A stretch of 64,000 nt of DNA, taken from the NCBI RefSeq assembly GCF_002836515.1, contig NZ_PJBC01000010.1, positions 62,001 through 126,000 of the forward strand, written 5' to 3'. The notes below the pieces were generated by a model. The model did not search any database. It had not been told where the DNA came from and was given only the letters and a program-made list of their open reading frames with translations. Positions 43,835-52,837 of the stretch are shown here, piece by piece; positions within the stretch are counted from its first letter, which is position 1; each line of letters starts with the position of its first letter. The position numbers and the translations under genes were made by a program. This stretch comes from Pseudomonas sp. Choline-02u-1. Lineage in GTDB: Bacteria > Pseudomonadota > Gammaproteobacteria > Pseudomonadales > Pseudomonadaceae.

Positions 43835-44419
43835 ATGAAGATCACCCCGATCCTCACGCAGTTGCGTGGGCAATGCCCTGGGCTTGCCAATCATGTTTCG
43901 GTGGGTGTCGATCTGGCGTTGCTGCAAGGCAACTCCGATCTACCGACGCCCTCGGCTCACGTATTGCCGCTGGCCGATCTGGCCAGTCCTGGCAGCGGCC
44001 AAAACCTCACCACCCAACCGATCCGCGACCGTTTCGAAATCGTCCTCGTGCTTGACGCAGCCGACGCGACAAAAGCGCTGGATCTGTTGCACGACCTGCG
44101 CGCTGAACTGTGGCGTGCGCTGGTGGGGTTCAAGCCCGATTCCAACTACAGCGCCATCGTTTATGACGGCGGTGAACTGGTGTCGATCAGCAGCAGCCGC
44201 GTGCTCTATCGGCTGCGGTTCTACGCCCAATTCCAGCTCGGCCGCAATTTGCCAGGGCAGCCTGCGGAGAGTTGGCACGAGCGCGAACTGGATGCTTTGT
44301 CGTCCTTTACCGGGATGACGGTGCGGGTCGATGCGATCGATCCGGCCGACCCCAACCTGCAACACCCGGGTCCGGATGGACGGGTGGAAATGACTTTCTC
44401 TGGAGACGTAACCCCATGA
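43835..44419 (+). CDS. Tail terminator-like protein (Mu gp37/gpK position)
   Basis: This 194-aa protein stands just before the DUF2635 and sheath genes, the place of the Mu tail-terminator protein that caps the tail tube and sheath. The sequence has no signal or membrane segments. Assignment rests on position and size plus resemblance to the DUF1834/gp37 family. The ATG at 43835 lies in a C-rich region with only a weak ribosome-binding site (GGAAC). Confidence 0.75.
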   Translation: MKITPILTQLRGQCPGLANHVSVGVDLALLQGNSDLPTPSAHVLPLADLASPGSGQNLTTQPIRDRFEIVLVLDAADATKALDLLHDLRAELWRALVGFKPDSNYSAIVYDGGELVSISSSRVLYRLRFYAQFQLGRNLPGQPAESWHERELDALSSFTGMTVRVDAIDPADPNLQHPGPDGRVEMTFSGDVTP

Positions 44420-44598
44420 GCAACCGCATCACCGTAGTGCCGGCCGCCGGCCGTGTTGTACCTGACCCGGAGTCGGGCGACCTGCTGCCGGCTGCAGGCC
44501 GTGACGTGCCGGACAGCGCCTGGTGGCGCCGGCGTCTGGCCGATGGCGACATCACACTCAAGGCCGCAAAAGCGGCTAAACCACAGGGAGCCAAATAA
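44416..44598 (+). CDS. DUF2635 family protein (Mu gp38-like)
   Basis: This 60-aa protein (PAAGRVVPDPESGDLLPAAG) matches the DUF2635 family, found directly before the sheath gene in Mu-like phages and tailocins. Its start overlaps the previous stop (ATGA) and its stop shares a base with the sheath ATG. Its function is not known. Confidence 0.85.
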   Translation: MSNRITVVPAAGRVVPDPESGDLLPAAGRDVPDSAWWRRRLADGDITLKAAKAAKPQGAK

Positions 44599-46094
44599 TG
44601 GCAATCGGATTCAGCAACATCCCGGCGGACATTCGTGTGCCGCTGTTTTATGCCGAAATGGACAACTCGGCTGCCAATAGCGCGACCTCGGCCATGCGCC
44701 GTTTGATCGTCGCTCAGGTCAACGACAATATCGCCCCGACTGAAGTCGGTAAACTGGTGCTGGTTTCCAGCGTGGCGCTGGCGAAGAACATCGGTGGCCA
44801 GGGTTCGATGCTCGCTTCGATGTACGAGACCTTCCGCAAGGCTGACCCGATCGGCGAGATCTGGTGCCTGCCATTGCACAACACCGAAGGCGCCATTGCC
44901 AAGGGCGTGCTGACTCTGACCGGCACCGCGACACAGGCGGGCATGCTCAACCTTTATATTGGCGGTGTGCGGGTGCAGGCCACCGTGGTCAACGGCGCAA
45001 CCGCAGCACAAGCTGCCACCGCACTGGCGCAGAAAATCAACGCCAGCGCCGATTTGCCTGTCAGCGCGGCGGCTGCCGAAGGTATTGTCACCTTGAACGC
45101 CAAATGGACCGGCGACAGCGGCAACGATATCAGCCTGCAATTCAATCGTTTGGGCAAGAGCAACGGTGAAGAAACCCCGGCTGGCCTGACCACTGCGATC
45201 AGCGCGATGATCGGCGGCGCTGGCGTGCCTGATCAGATCGCTGCCGTTGCGGCGCTAGGCGATGAGCCATTCGAATTCATCGCCTTGCCGTGGTCCGATC
45301 TGGCCACCCTCAACACCTGGCAAGCGGTCATGGATGACAGCAACGGGCGCTGGTCGTGGGCCAAGCAATTGTTCGGTCACGTCTACAGCGCCAAACGCGG
45401 CACTGTCGGCACCCTGGTCGCCGCAGGCCAGGCGCGCAACGATCAGCACATGACCATTCAGGCGCTGGAGCCGGGCGTACCGCAACCGTTCTGGGTGCAG
45501 GCCGCCGCGCTGGCTGCGCGCACGGCTGTGTTCATCTCCGCCGATGCCAGCCGTCCGACGCAAAGTGGCAGCCTGCCGGGTGTCGACCCTGCACCGGCGA
45601 GCGAACGCTTTACCCTGACCGAGCGTCAGTCGCTGCTCAACTACGGGATCGCCACCGCCTACTACGAGGGCGGTTACGTGCGCATTCAGCGTTCGATCAC
45701 CACCTACCAGAAGAACGCTTACGGCCAGGCCGACAACTCTTATCTGGACAGCGAAACCATGCACCAGTCGGCATTCATCGTGCGCCGTCTGCAAAGCGTG
45801 ATCACCAGCAAATACGGACGGCACAAACTGGCCTCCGACGGCACCCGTTTCGGCGCCGGCCAGCCGATCGTTACACCGGCGACCATTCGCGGTGAGCTGA
45901 TTGCCCAGTATGCCAAGCTCGAACTCGAAGGCCACGTGGAGAACGCCGAGCTGTTCGCCGAGCACCTGATCGTCGAGCGCGACGTGCAAGACCCGAGCCG
46001 CGTGAACGTGCTGTTCCCGCCGGATTACATCAACGGTCTGCGTGTGTTCGCACTGCTCAACCAGTTCCGTCTGCAGTACGACGACGCGGCTTGA
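44598..46094 (+). CDS. Tail sheath protein
   Basis: The 498-aa product is a contractile tail sheath (Mu gpL type). It forms the sleeve around the inner tube whose contraction drives the tube through the target envelope. The conserved C-terminal part with ALLNQFRLQYDDAA and the N-terminal FSNIPADIRVPLFYAEMDNS are visible. It is the largest conserved structural gene of the locus and confirms an R-type particle. Confidence 0.93.
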   Translation: MAIGFSNIPADIRVPLFYAEMDNSAANSATSAMRRLIVAQVNDNIAPTEVGKLVLVSSVALAKNIGGQGSMLASMYETFRKADPIGEIWCLPLHNTEGAIAKGVLTLTGTATQAGMLNLYIGGVRVQATVVNGATAAQAATALAQKINASADLPVSAAAAEGIVTLNAKWTGDSGNDISLQFNRLGKSNGEETPAGLTTAISAMIGGAGVPDQIAAVAALGDEPFEFIALPWSDLATLNTWQAVMDDSNGRWSWAKQLFGHVYSAKRGTVGTLVAAGQARNDQHMTIQALEPGVPQPFWVQAAALAARTAVFISADASRPTQSGSLPGVDPAPASERFTLTERQSLLNYGIATAYYEGGYVRIQRSITTYQKNAYGQADNSYLDSETMHQSAFIVRRLQSVITSKYGRHKLASDGTRFGAGQPIVTPATIRGELIAQYAKLELEGHVENAELFAEHLIVERDVQDPSRVNVLFPPDYINGLRVFALLNQFRLQYDDAA

Positions 46095-46119
46095 TATCCG
46101 CGTTTACCGTCAAGCATTC

Positions 46120-46146
46120 AGCCCACCGCGTGTGGGCTTTTTCATT
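46120..46146 (+). terminator. Hairpin between the sheath and tube genes
   Basis: AGCCCAC / GTGGGCT with a five-base loop and a following run of five T residues lies 26 bases after the sheath stop and 20 before the tube start. It could attenuate or stabilise transcripts to set sheath-to-tube ratios. Confidence 0.7.
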
Positions 46147-46161
46147 CAAGGGAGTAACACC

Positions 46162-46509
46162 ATGGGTCAACTGATTGCAGGCACCTGCTACGTCAAGGTC
46201 GACGGCGCACAACTGACGATCAACGGCGGCTGCGAAGCCCCGCTGATGGCCGTCAAACGTGAAACCGTCGTGCCCGGTTTCTACAAGGAAACCGACATCG
46301 CGCCGTCGTTCAAAGTGACCGCGCTGCACACCGCCGACTTCCCGCTGAAGAAGTTGATCGAAGGCACAGACATCACCGTCACCTGCGAATTCAGCAACGG
46401 CAAAGTCTACGTGCTGGCCGGCGCCTATCTGGTCGAAGAGCCTGTCTCCAAGGGCGATGACGCCACCATCGAATTGAAATTCGAAGGCATCAAGGGGACC
46501 TGGCAATGA
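46162..46509 (+). CDS. Tail tube protein
   Basis: This 115-aa protein, starting MGQLIAGTCYVKVDG, matches the Mu gpM tail tube family (beta-sandwich ring subunit). It stacks into the rigid tube that pierces the target. A clear AAGGGAG site lies before the ATG. It overlaps the chaperone gene (ATGA). Confidence 0.9.
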   Translation: MGQLIAGTCYVKVDGAQLTINGGCEAPLMAVKRETVVPGFYKETDIAPSFKVTALHTADFPLKKLIEGTDITVTCEFSNGKVYVLAGAYLVEEPVSKGDDATIELKFEGIKGTWQ

Positions 46510-46802
46510 GCGGCGCCGTGAAGCTTCAAGTAGCAATCGTAGCCCACGGCGAGCCCCTGACCGAACTCGAACTGCGCCGTCCGACGGTGCAGGAAGTGCG
46601 AGCGATCAAGGCGCTGCCGTACAAGATCGACAAGAACGAAGAAGTCAGCCTCGACATGGACGTGGCGGCCAAATACATCGCCGTGTGCGCCGGCATTCCG
46701 CCGTCGTCGGTCAACCAGCTGGATCTGGCCGACCTCAATGCGCTGAGCTGGGCCGTCGCAAGTTTTTTCATGAGTGCGGCGTCGGCGCCATCACCGACCT
46801 GA
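46506..46802 (+). CDS. Tail assembly chaperone, short form (Mu gp41-like)
   Basis: This 98-aa product is the short chaperone of the tape measure (the G equivalent of lambda G/GT). It starts MSGAVKLQVAIVAHGEPLTEL, overlaps the tube stop and ends in frame at 46802. A slippery heptamer before the stop allows a longer form, listed separately. Confidence 0.85.
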   Translation: MSGAVKLQVAIVAHGEPLTELELRRPTVQEVRAIKALPYKIDKNEEVSLDMDVAAKYIAVCAGIPPSSVNQLDLADLNALSWAVASFFMSAASAPSPT

Positions 46803-46933
46803 TCGCCGTCGCCTATGACCTGGCCTGGTTCTGGAAGGTTGACCCCGAACAGATGATGGCCAGGCCACTGGATGTGCTCCGCGAATCGCTGGAGCACGCG
46901 CAACGGATCAATGCGATGCAGCAGGTGCAGTGA
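46506..46933 (+). CDS. Tail assembly chaperone, -1 frameshifted long form
   Basis: Reading of the same start with a -1 slip at T TTT TTC (46763-46769) continues in the other frame to TGA at 46931-46933, giving about 142 residues. The added tail (HECGVGAITDLIAVAYDLAW, ending INAMQQVQ) corresponds to the T domain of the lambda GT protein. The downstream frame has no good start of its own, which supports frameshifting. The stop shares a base with the tape-measure ATG. Confidence 0.82.
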
Positions 46934-48474
46934 TGGCGAAGACACAAATAAATGCGCTCCAGCAGAACATGCAGACCACGGTGAACATGCTGGTCGTGAT
47001 GCAGGGTCTGCAGAAGATGGACACTGAAATGAAGGGCGTCCGAGGCAAGGTGGCGGCGTTCAGGAAAAGTCTGGAAAGCAGTTCGATCAAGCCCTTCGAT
47101 TTATCGGGTTTCCTTTCCGGTGGCGGCTTGCTGAAACCTTTTCAGGAGGGACTGAAGAAGGCGATCAAGGCCGAAGACGAACTGGCGACCAAGAGCAAAA
47201 AGCTCAGCGTGCCGACCCTGGGCAAAGACGCGCTGATTCCTGCACCGTTGAACAAGCCCGTCCCGGCACAGGTGCCGGCGGTAGTGAAGGGGGAAACTTC
47301 GACTAATCTGGCGAAGTTCAACCTCTCCCTCGACAACATTTCATTGAAGATCGGGCAGGCTTTGCTACCCGCCGTCAATAGACTGGTAACGGCGCTGGTG
47401 CCGGTGGTGACTTCGGTCGGTGAATTTGTCGCCGATCACCCGCAACTGGTGGAAGGGCTGGCGGCGGCAGCGCTGGCGTTCACGTTCGTGACAACAGCGG
47501 CTGCCGGTTTCAGCGCCGTGCTGACGCTGCTCGCTTCGCCTGTCGGTCTATTTGCCGCCGCAGTTGCGCTGGCGGCCGGGTTGATCGTCGCCAACTGGAA
47601 ACCCGTCTCGGCTTTTTTTGCTCGACTGTGGCAAGACATTGCGCCGGTCGTCATGCCGATGGCCAGTTTCTTTCGCACGATGTTCGGGTTCACTCCGATG
47701 GGCATGCTGATCAGCAATTGGGGACCGGTAAGCACGTTCTTTGCGGCGCTGTGGAACGTGCTCAAGGCGCTGGCTGCGCCGGTCATCGACTTTTATGCAA
47801 CGTTGTTTGCGTATTCCCCGCAGGCGCTGATTCTGAAGAACTGGGCGCCTCTGGTAGGGCTTTTTGCATCGATCTGGGATCTGCTCCGAGCGGTGTCGGT
47901 ACCGGTGGGCGCTTTTTTCCACGATCTTGTCGATTCCATCAAACTCCCCGTGCTCGCCCTGTATGCGGTGATCCGCGAGCAGTTGGGCTGGTCGCCTCTG
48001 GAACTGATCATTCAGGCCTGGGGCTCGGTCACGGTCTGGATCGAGAAGTGGAGCGAAAAGTTTTACCAGGCGCTTGCCCCGGTCCGGGCATTTTTCAACG
48101 GGGGCCTGGGTGAGCTCGCCGCCGAAGCGTCGGCCAAGGTCGATGTCTTTACCCACGCGCAGGAACGAACCAATGCCCAAGGCAAGGGGGAGTGGGCGCC
48201 AGAATTCTTTGGCTCCAGTGCGGATTCCGCTTCCACAAGTCCTGCGCCGATGGTGGCGCTGACACAGTCCTCGACTTCTCTGACGCAAACTTCGAGCAGC
48301 CTCATCCAGCAAAGCGCCGCCAACAACCGCACGCAACTCGAAGGCGGCCTGACCGTGCGCTTCGAAAATGCACCGGCCGGCCTGCGCACCGAACAACCGC
48401 AAACCAATCAACCGGGCCTGGCCGTGTCTTCGCGCATCGGCTATCGCTCGCTGTCGATGGGAGGTACCCAATGA
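46933..48474 (+). CDS. Tail tape measure protein
   Basis: This 513-aa protein has a helical N-terminal part, Ala/Val-rich hydrophobic segments at about 170-225, and repeated Trp-containing stretches (LFASIWDLL type) through its middle. These are typical of short phage tape measures. Its length sets the tail length. At the usual 0.15 nm per residue this would be about 75-80 nm. Start and stop overlap both neighbours, suggesting coupled translation. Confidence 0.87.
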   Translation: MAKTQINALQQNMQTTVNMLVVMQGLQKMDTEMKGVRGKVAAFRKSLESSSIKPFDLSGFLSGGGLLKPFQEGLKKAIKAEDELATKSKKLSVPTLGKDALIPAPLNKPVPAQVPAVVKGETSTNLAKFNLSLDNISLKIGQALLPAVNRLVTALVPVVTSVGEFVADHPQLVEGLAAAALAFTFVTTAAAGFSAVLTLLASPVGLFAAAVALAAGLIVANWKPVSAFFARLWQDIAPVVMPMASFFRTMFGFTPMGMLISNWGPVSTFFAALWNVLKALAAPVIDFYATLFAYSPQALILKNWAPLVGLFASIWDLLRAVSVPVGAFFHDLVDSIKLPVLALYAVIREQLGWSPLELIIQAWGSVTVWIEKWSEKFYQALAPVRAFFNGGLGELAAEASAKVDVFTHAQERTNAQGKGEWAPEFFGSSADSASTSPAPMVALTQSSTSLTQTSSSLIQQSAANNRTQLEGGLTVRFENAPAGLRTEQPQTNQPGLAVSSRIGYRSLSMGGTQ

Positions 48475-49706
48475 ACTGGCGTGACCGTTTATTGCCGGCA
48501 TCCTTTCGCGGTGTCGGTTTCTGGATCGACCAGGCGAAGACACCGGTCGGGCGCAAAGGGCAGTTGCACGAATACCCGCGACGCGACCTGCCGTTTTTCG
48601 AGGACCTCGGCCAGCAGGCCAAGACCCACGATCTGACCGCGTTCATCATCGGCCCTGATTGCCTGAAGCAGCGCGACAAGCTGCTCCAGGCGCTGGAGCA
48701 GGGCCGTGGCGAACTCGTGCATCCGTGGCTCGGTCGCCTGCAGGTCAAGGTCGGCGAATGCGACATGACCCATACCCGCCAGGACGGCGGGCTGGTGACG
48801 TTTACCCTGAAGTTCTACCCCGATCAGCCGCTGCCGTTTCCGACGGCAACGGTCAGCACGCAGAAAGTGCTGTTGGTCAAAGCTGACGGTCTGCTGGGTT
48901 CGGCGGTGGCGCGTTTCGAGCAGGCGATGGCGCTGATCAAGGCAGCGCGGATCGGTATCACCAACCTGCGCAACAGCCTTACCGGCGTCTATGACGTGAT
49001 CAAGGAACAGCTGAAACCGTTGATCGAGCAGTACCGGCAAATCACCGAACTGGTCAAAGCCGTGAAGGAGTTGCCCAAGGAAGTGGCGGCGGAATTCAAG
49101 GGTTTGCTCGGCGATATCAAGGAGCTGAAAGCGTTCGCCAAGGAAGGCTACCGAGGCGTGATTGCCGACGTGTCGCAGCAACTCGAAGCGATTCGCAAGG
49201 CCGATGCGCCGAAGATCACCACCGGCAAGGACACCAATGCCGCCGCGCAAGCGATGGCCGATCTGGTGCAGGACACGATGCTGGTCAAAGTCGCGCAGTG
49301 GGTGGCGTCGATGCCCGTGGCAACCACGCCGGTGAAACTGGCGTCGACACCCTCGGTGGCGCAACAGTCGACGTCGCCGGTCAGCCGTCAGGAAGTGCCC
49401 GTCAGCGATGACATGCAAGCCCTGCGCGCAGCGGTGACTGCCGCCATTGACCCGATGCTGGCGAAGGCTGGGCCCGCGCATTTTCAGGCAATCAGTGATG
49501 TCAAGGAAGCGCTGGTCGCTCATCTCAAAGCAGTGGCTTCATCGGGCGTGCGGCAAGTCAGCAAATCGTTTCAGGAAAGCTTTCCGGCAGTGGTCGTGGC
49601 CTACAAGCAGTTCGGCGACGCCACGCGAGTCGACGAAGTGACTCAGCGCAACGGAATTACCCATCCGGGGTTCTCCCCCAACGACGTGAAAGTCTCGCGG
49701 GAGTGA
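48471..49706 (+). CDS. DNA circularisation N-terminal domain protein (Mu gpN-like tail protein)
   Basis: The 411-aa protein starts MNWRDRLLPASFRGVGFWID, the conserved N-terminus of the Mu gpN family, named for a domain once linked to DNA circularisation. In contractile tails it is a baseplate or tail hub component. The rest is helical and rich in Ala, Lys and Val. It overlaps the tape-measure stop (ATGA). Confidence 0.88.
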   Translation: MNWRDRLLPASFRGVGFWIDQAKTPVGRKGQLHEYPRRDLPFFEDLGQQAKTHDLTAFIIGPDCLKQRDKLLQALEQGRGELVHPWLGRLQVKVGECDMTHTRQDGGLVTFTLKFYPDQPLPFPTATVSTQKVLLVKADGLLGSAVARFEQAMALIKAARIGITNLRNSLTGVYDVIKEQLKPLIEQYRQITELVKAVKELPKEVAAEFKGLLGDIKELKAFAKEGYRGVIADVSQQLEAIRKADAPKITTGKDTNAAAQAMADLVQDTMLVKVAQWVASMPVATTPVKLASTPSVAQQSTSPVSRQEVPVSDDMQALRAAVTAAIDPMLAKAGPAHFQAISDVKEALVAHLKAVASSGVRQVSKSFQESFPAVVVAYKQFGDATRVDEVTQRNGITHPGFSPNDVKVSRE

Positions 49707-49710
49707 TGCC

Positions 49711-50760
49711 ATGAATGAGATGGACAATCACGTCACGCTGACGGTCAACGACATGGAATACGGTGGCTGGAAAAGCGTCGAGATCACCGCCGATCTGGAG
49801 CGCCAGTTCCGCACCTTCAAACTCGACATCACCTGGCAATGGCCCGGTCAGTCCGTGGATCAAAGGATCAAACCGGGCGACCCCTGCGAGGTAAAAATCG
49901 GCAAAGATCTTGTGCTCACCGGCTACGTGTTCAAGGCGCCGATCCGCTATGACGGGCGGCAGATCAGCCTGACCATCGAAGGCAGTTCCAAAACCCAGGA
50001 TCTGGTCGATTGCGCCGCCCGCAATCTGCCCAGCCAATGGCAGCAACAGCCCTTGCTGAACATCGTCCGCGATCTGGCGAGCGAATATGGGCTGTGGGTC
50101 GTCAATGAAATCAGCGAAACCACACGCCTGACCAAACACACCATCGTGCCGGGTGAAACGGCATTCCAGTCGATCGACCGACTGCTGTCGCTGCTGCGGG
50201 TGTTTTCTACCGACAACGAGCTGGGCCAGTTGGTGTTGGCCAAACCCGGTAGTGCCGGGCGCGCCAGCGATGCGCTGGAGCTGGGCAAGAACATTCTGTC
50301 GGCCGATGCGCCGATGGATTTCAGCCAGGTGTTCTCCGAGTACCGGGTGATCGGCCAGCAAAAAGGCTCGGATGCGAAAAGCGGCGCGGCGGTCAGCGAA
50401 GTCGAATCGACGGCGGCGGATCTGAGCTTCAAACGTCGGCGCACCACGGTGATCAATGAAGGCACGCAACTGACCTTTGAATTGGCGCAGCAGCGTGCCC
50501 TATGGGAAAGCGCCACCCGCATGGGCCGCGCGCAGACCACCACCTATCAGGTGCAGGGCTGGCGGCAGAGCAATGGTGATTTGTGGCGCCATAACATGTT
50601 GGTGAAGGTCAAGGACCCGGTGCTCGATTTCGACGGTGACATGCTGATTTCCAAGGTCACCTATTCGTTGTCGGCACAGGGATCTGTGACCACGCTGCAA
50701 GTGGCGCCGCCGCATACCTTTGATGCCAATCCCGCCCCTGTGAAAAATCCCCAAGCCTGA
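49711..50760 (+). CDS. Baseplate hub protein (Mu gp44-like)
   Basis: The 349-aa product corresponds to the Mu gpP/gp44 baseplate hub (gp27-like), which forms the trimeric ring connecting the tube and the spike. Features are the N-terminal VTLTVNDMEYGGWKSVEIT and a C-terminal segment with MLVKVKDPVLDFDGDMLISK. It is four bases after the gpN-like gene and is followed by a REP repeat. Confidence 0.88.
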   Translation: MNEMDNHVTLTVNDMEYGGWKSVEITADLERQFRTFKLDITWQWPGQSVDQRIKPGDPCEVKIGKDLVLTGYVFKAPIRYDGRQISLTIEGSSKTQDLVDCAARNLPSQWQQQPLLNIVRDLASEYGLWVVNEISETTRLTKHTIVPGETAFQSIDRLLSLLRVFSTDNELGQLVLAKPGSAGRASDALELGKNILSADAPMDFSQVFSEYRVIGQQKGSDAKSGAAVSEVESTAADLSFKRRRTTVINEGTQLTFELAQQRALWESATRMGRAQTTTYQVQGWRQSNGDLWRHNMLVKVKDPVLDFDGDMLISKVTYSLSAQGSVTTLQVAPPHTFDANPAPVKNPQA

Positions 50761-50768
50761 CACTAGAC

Positions 50769-50861
50769 CCTGTGGGAGCGGGCTTGCGCGCGAAAGCGGC
50801 GGCAGCCTCGACATCGTATCGCCTGACCCACCGCCTTCGCGAGCAAGCCCGCTCCCACAGG
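50769..50861. repeat. REP-type inverted repeat inside the tailocin cluster
   Basis: Arms at about 50769-50800 and 50831-50861 carry the GTGGGAGCGGGCTTGC core in opposite orientation, the same family as the pair at 12062-12154. It lies in the 136-base gap between the hub and spike genes. Host-type REP repeats in this place suggest long residence in the Pseudomonas chromosome. Confidence 0.88.
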
Positions 50862-50896
50862 ATTGGCTGTGTCAGCTCAACCTCCAAGGAACTTCC

Positions 50897-51406
50897 ATGA
50901 GCCTACTGACACGCCTGCTGGCGCGCGGCACTGTCGTGCTCGCCAATTCGGCTTCGAAACTGCAATCGCTGCAAATGCGCCTCACCGCCGGCGAGGTGAA
51001 CGATGACCTCGAACACTTCGAACCCTACGGTTTCACCAGCCATCCGCTGGCCGGTGCTGAAGGGGTCGTCACCTTCATTGGCGGCGACCGCTCCCACGCC
51101 ATCGCCCTGGTCATCGCCGACCGCCGCTATCGCCTGCAAGCACTCGCTGCTGGTGAAGTGGCGCTCTACACCGACGAGGGCGACCGGATTCATTTCAAGC
51201 GCGGACGGATCATCGACATCGAGACCGCCACGCTGAATATCCGCGCCAGTAGCGCGGTCAACTTCGACACGCCGGTCATCAACCAGACCGGCAAGATCGT
51301 TTCCACCGGTGATCAACTCGCCGGCGGCATCAGCCAGATCAAGCATGTTCACGTTGGCGTGCAGGCCGGTAACGGTCAGACCGGCGCGCCGGCTGGAGGC
51401 CAATGA
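50897..51406 (+). CDS. Baseplate spike protein (gpV/Mu gp45-like)
   Basis: This 169-aa protein corresponds to the Mu gp45 membrane-piercing spike: an N-terminal OB-fold region followed by a repetitive beta-helical C-terminus (ETATLNIRASSAVNFDTPVI) and the terminal motif GGISQIKHVHVGVQAG, whose HVH may bind metal at the tip. It overlaps the next gene by four bases. Confidence 0.88.
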   Translation: MSLLTRLLARGTVVLANSASKLQSLQMRLTAGEVNDDLEHFEPYGFTSHPLAGAEGVVTFIGGDRSHAIALVIADRRYRLQALAAGEVALYTDEGDRIHFKRGRIIDIETATLNIRASSAVNFDTPVINQTGKIVSTGDQLAGGISQIKHVHVGVQAGNGQTGAPAGGQ

Positions 51407-51804
51407 TGCTCATCAGCCAGAACCTCCACGCCGCACTGACCCGCGCGGTGCTCATCAGCCTGTTCACCTGGCGCCGCGCCGCCGATGACGATGCCCTCGA
51501 TGACGAAGAGCGCTTCGGCTGGTGGGGCGACAGTTTCCCCACCGTCGCCGACGATCGCATCGGCTCGCGGCTGTGGCTGTTACGCCGGGTCAAGCTGACC
51601 CGGCAGACGCAAATGGACGCCGAGTTCTATGCCCGCGAAGCCCTGCAATGGCTGCTCGACGACGGCCATTGCAGCGCCATCGACATCATCAGCGAACGCC
51701 TCGACGCCCAGCGCCTGAACCTGCGCACGGTCCTGACCCTGGCCGACGGTGAACGTCTGGACATCAACCCCGATAACAGCTGGCAGGTGATCTATGCCGT
51801 TTGA
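51403..51804 (+). CDS. Baseplate protein (GPW/gp25-like, Mu gp46)
   Basis: The 133-aa protein matches the Mu gp46/GPW group of baseplate wedge proteins related to T4 gp25. It shows WGDSFPTVADDRIGSRLWLL near residue 40. It begins at the first of two ATG codons overlapping the spike stop and ends 11 bases inside the J-like gene. Confidence 0.87.
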   Translation: MMLISQNLHAALTRAVLISLFTWRRAADDDALDDEERFGWWGDSFPTVADDRIGSRLWLLRRVKLTRQTQMDAEFYAREALQWLLDDGHCSAIDIISERLDAQRLNLRTVLTLADGERLDINPDNSWQVIYAV

Positions 51805-52837
51805 AACCCCTTCGCTGCCGGTGCTGATCAAACGCACCCAAAGCGACCTGGCCGGCGATTCGCTGCGCCAGTCCGATGCGCAAGTGCTGGCCCGCACCCT
51901 CGGCGGCGCCGCTTATGGCTTGTACGGTTATCTTGACTGGATTGCCGAGCAGATTTTGCCAGACAAGGCGGACGAATCGACTCTGGAGCGCATCGCCGCG
52001 CTGCGCCTTAACCAACCGCGTAAAGCCGCGCAAGCAGCTACGGGCAGCGTCAGTTTCAGCGCCAGTGCCGGTGCTGTGCTGGATGTCGATACGCTGCTGC
52101 AGTCCAATGATGGCCGTACTTACAAAGTTACTGGTGCCCGCATCGCCGTCAGCGGCGCCAACAGCACCACGATCGCTGCGCTTGATGCAGGCAGCGTGGG
52201 TAATGCCGACGCCGGTCTGACATTGAATCTGGTGCAACCGATTGCGGGCGTCATCGGTAACAGCTTCATCGTTCAGCCACCTGGTCTCACAGGCGGCGTC
52301 GGCACCGAAAGCCTTGAATCGTTGCGCGCCAGAGTGATTCGCTCTTATCGGGTGATCCCCCACGGCGGCTCGGCGCAAGACTATGAAACATGGGCGCTGG
52401 AGTGCCCCGGAATCACCCGCGCATGGTGCCGTGGCAACTTCCTCGGCCCCGGCACGGTTGGTCTGTTCGTCATGCGCGACGATGATCCACAACCGATCCC
52501 CAACGAAGAACAGTTGGCTGACGTCGAGGCTTATATCGAGCCGCTGCGGCCAGTCACCGCCGATGTGAGGGTAATGGCGCCCGTGCAAGTGCTGGTCAAG
52601 TACACAATGCGCGTGACGCCAAACACCAGCGCAGTGCGCGCGGCGGTTGAAACCCAGCTGCGAGATTTGCACAACCGCGAGGCGGGGCTGGGCGATACGT
52701 TGTTGCTCAGTCACATCACCGAAGCCATCAGCAGCGCCACCGGTGAAAGCGATCACAGCCTCATCAGCCCCTCGGCCAACGTCACGGCCCAAAGCAATCA
52801 ATTGCTGACGTTCGGGGGGTGCGAATGGCTGTCCTGA
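51794..52837 (+). CDS. Baseplate J/gp47 family protein
   Basis: The 347-aa product is a baseplate wedge protein of the J/gp47 family (T4 gp6-like). It is recognised from VLIKRTQSDLAGDSLRQSDA, ESLEALRARVI-type and RVIPHGGSAQDYETWALECP segments. It forms the wedge that changes conformation to trigger contraction. It overlaps both neighbours. Confidence 0.9.
   Translation: MPFETPSLPVLIKRTQSDLAGDSLRQSDAQVLARTLGGAAYGLYGYLDWIAEQILPDKADESTLERIAALRLNQPRKAAQAATGSVSFSASAGAVLDVDTLLQSNDGRTYKVTGARIAVSGANSTTIAALDAGSVGNADAGLTLNLVQPIAGVIGNSFIVQPPGLTGGVGTESLESLRARVIRSYRVIPHGGSAQDYETWALECPGITRAWCRGNFLGPGTVGLFVMRDDDPQPIPNEEQLADVEAYIEPLRPVTADVRVMAPVQVLVKYTMRVTPNTSAVRAAVETQLRDLHNREAGLGDTLLLSHITEAISSATGESDHSLISPSANVTAQSNQLLTFGGCEWLS

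Noticed and set aside
43705..43890. 61-codon minus-strand frame between llpA and the tail genes
   Set aside because: It is short, without a recognisable motif, and overlaps the start of the tail terminator gene. It could be a remnant, but evidence is insufficient.
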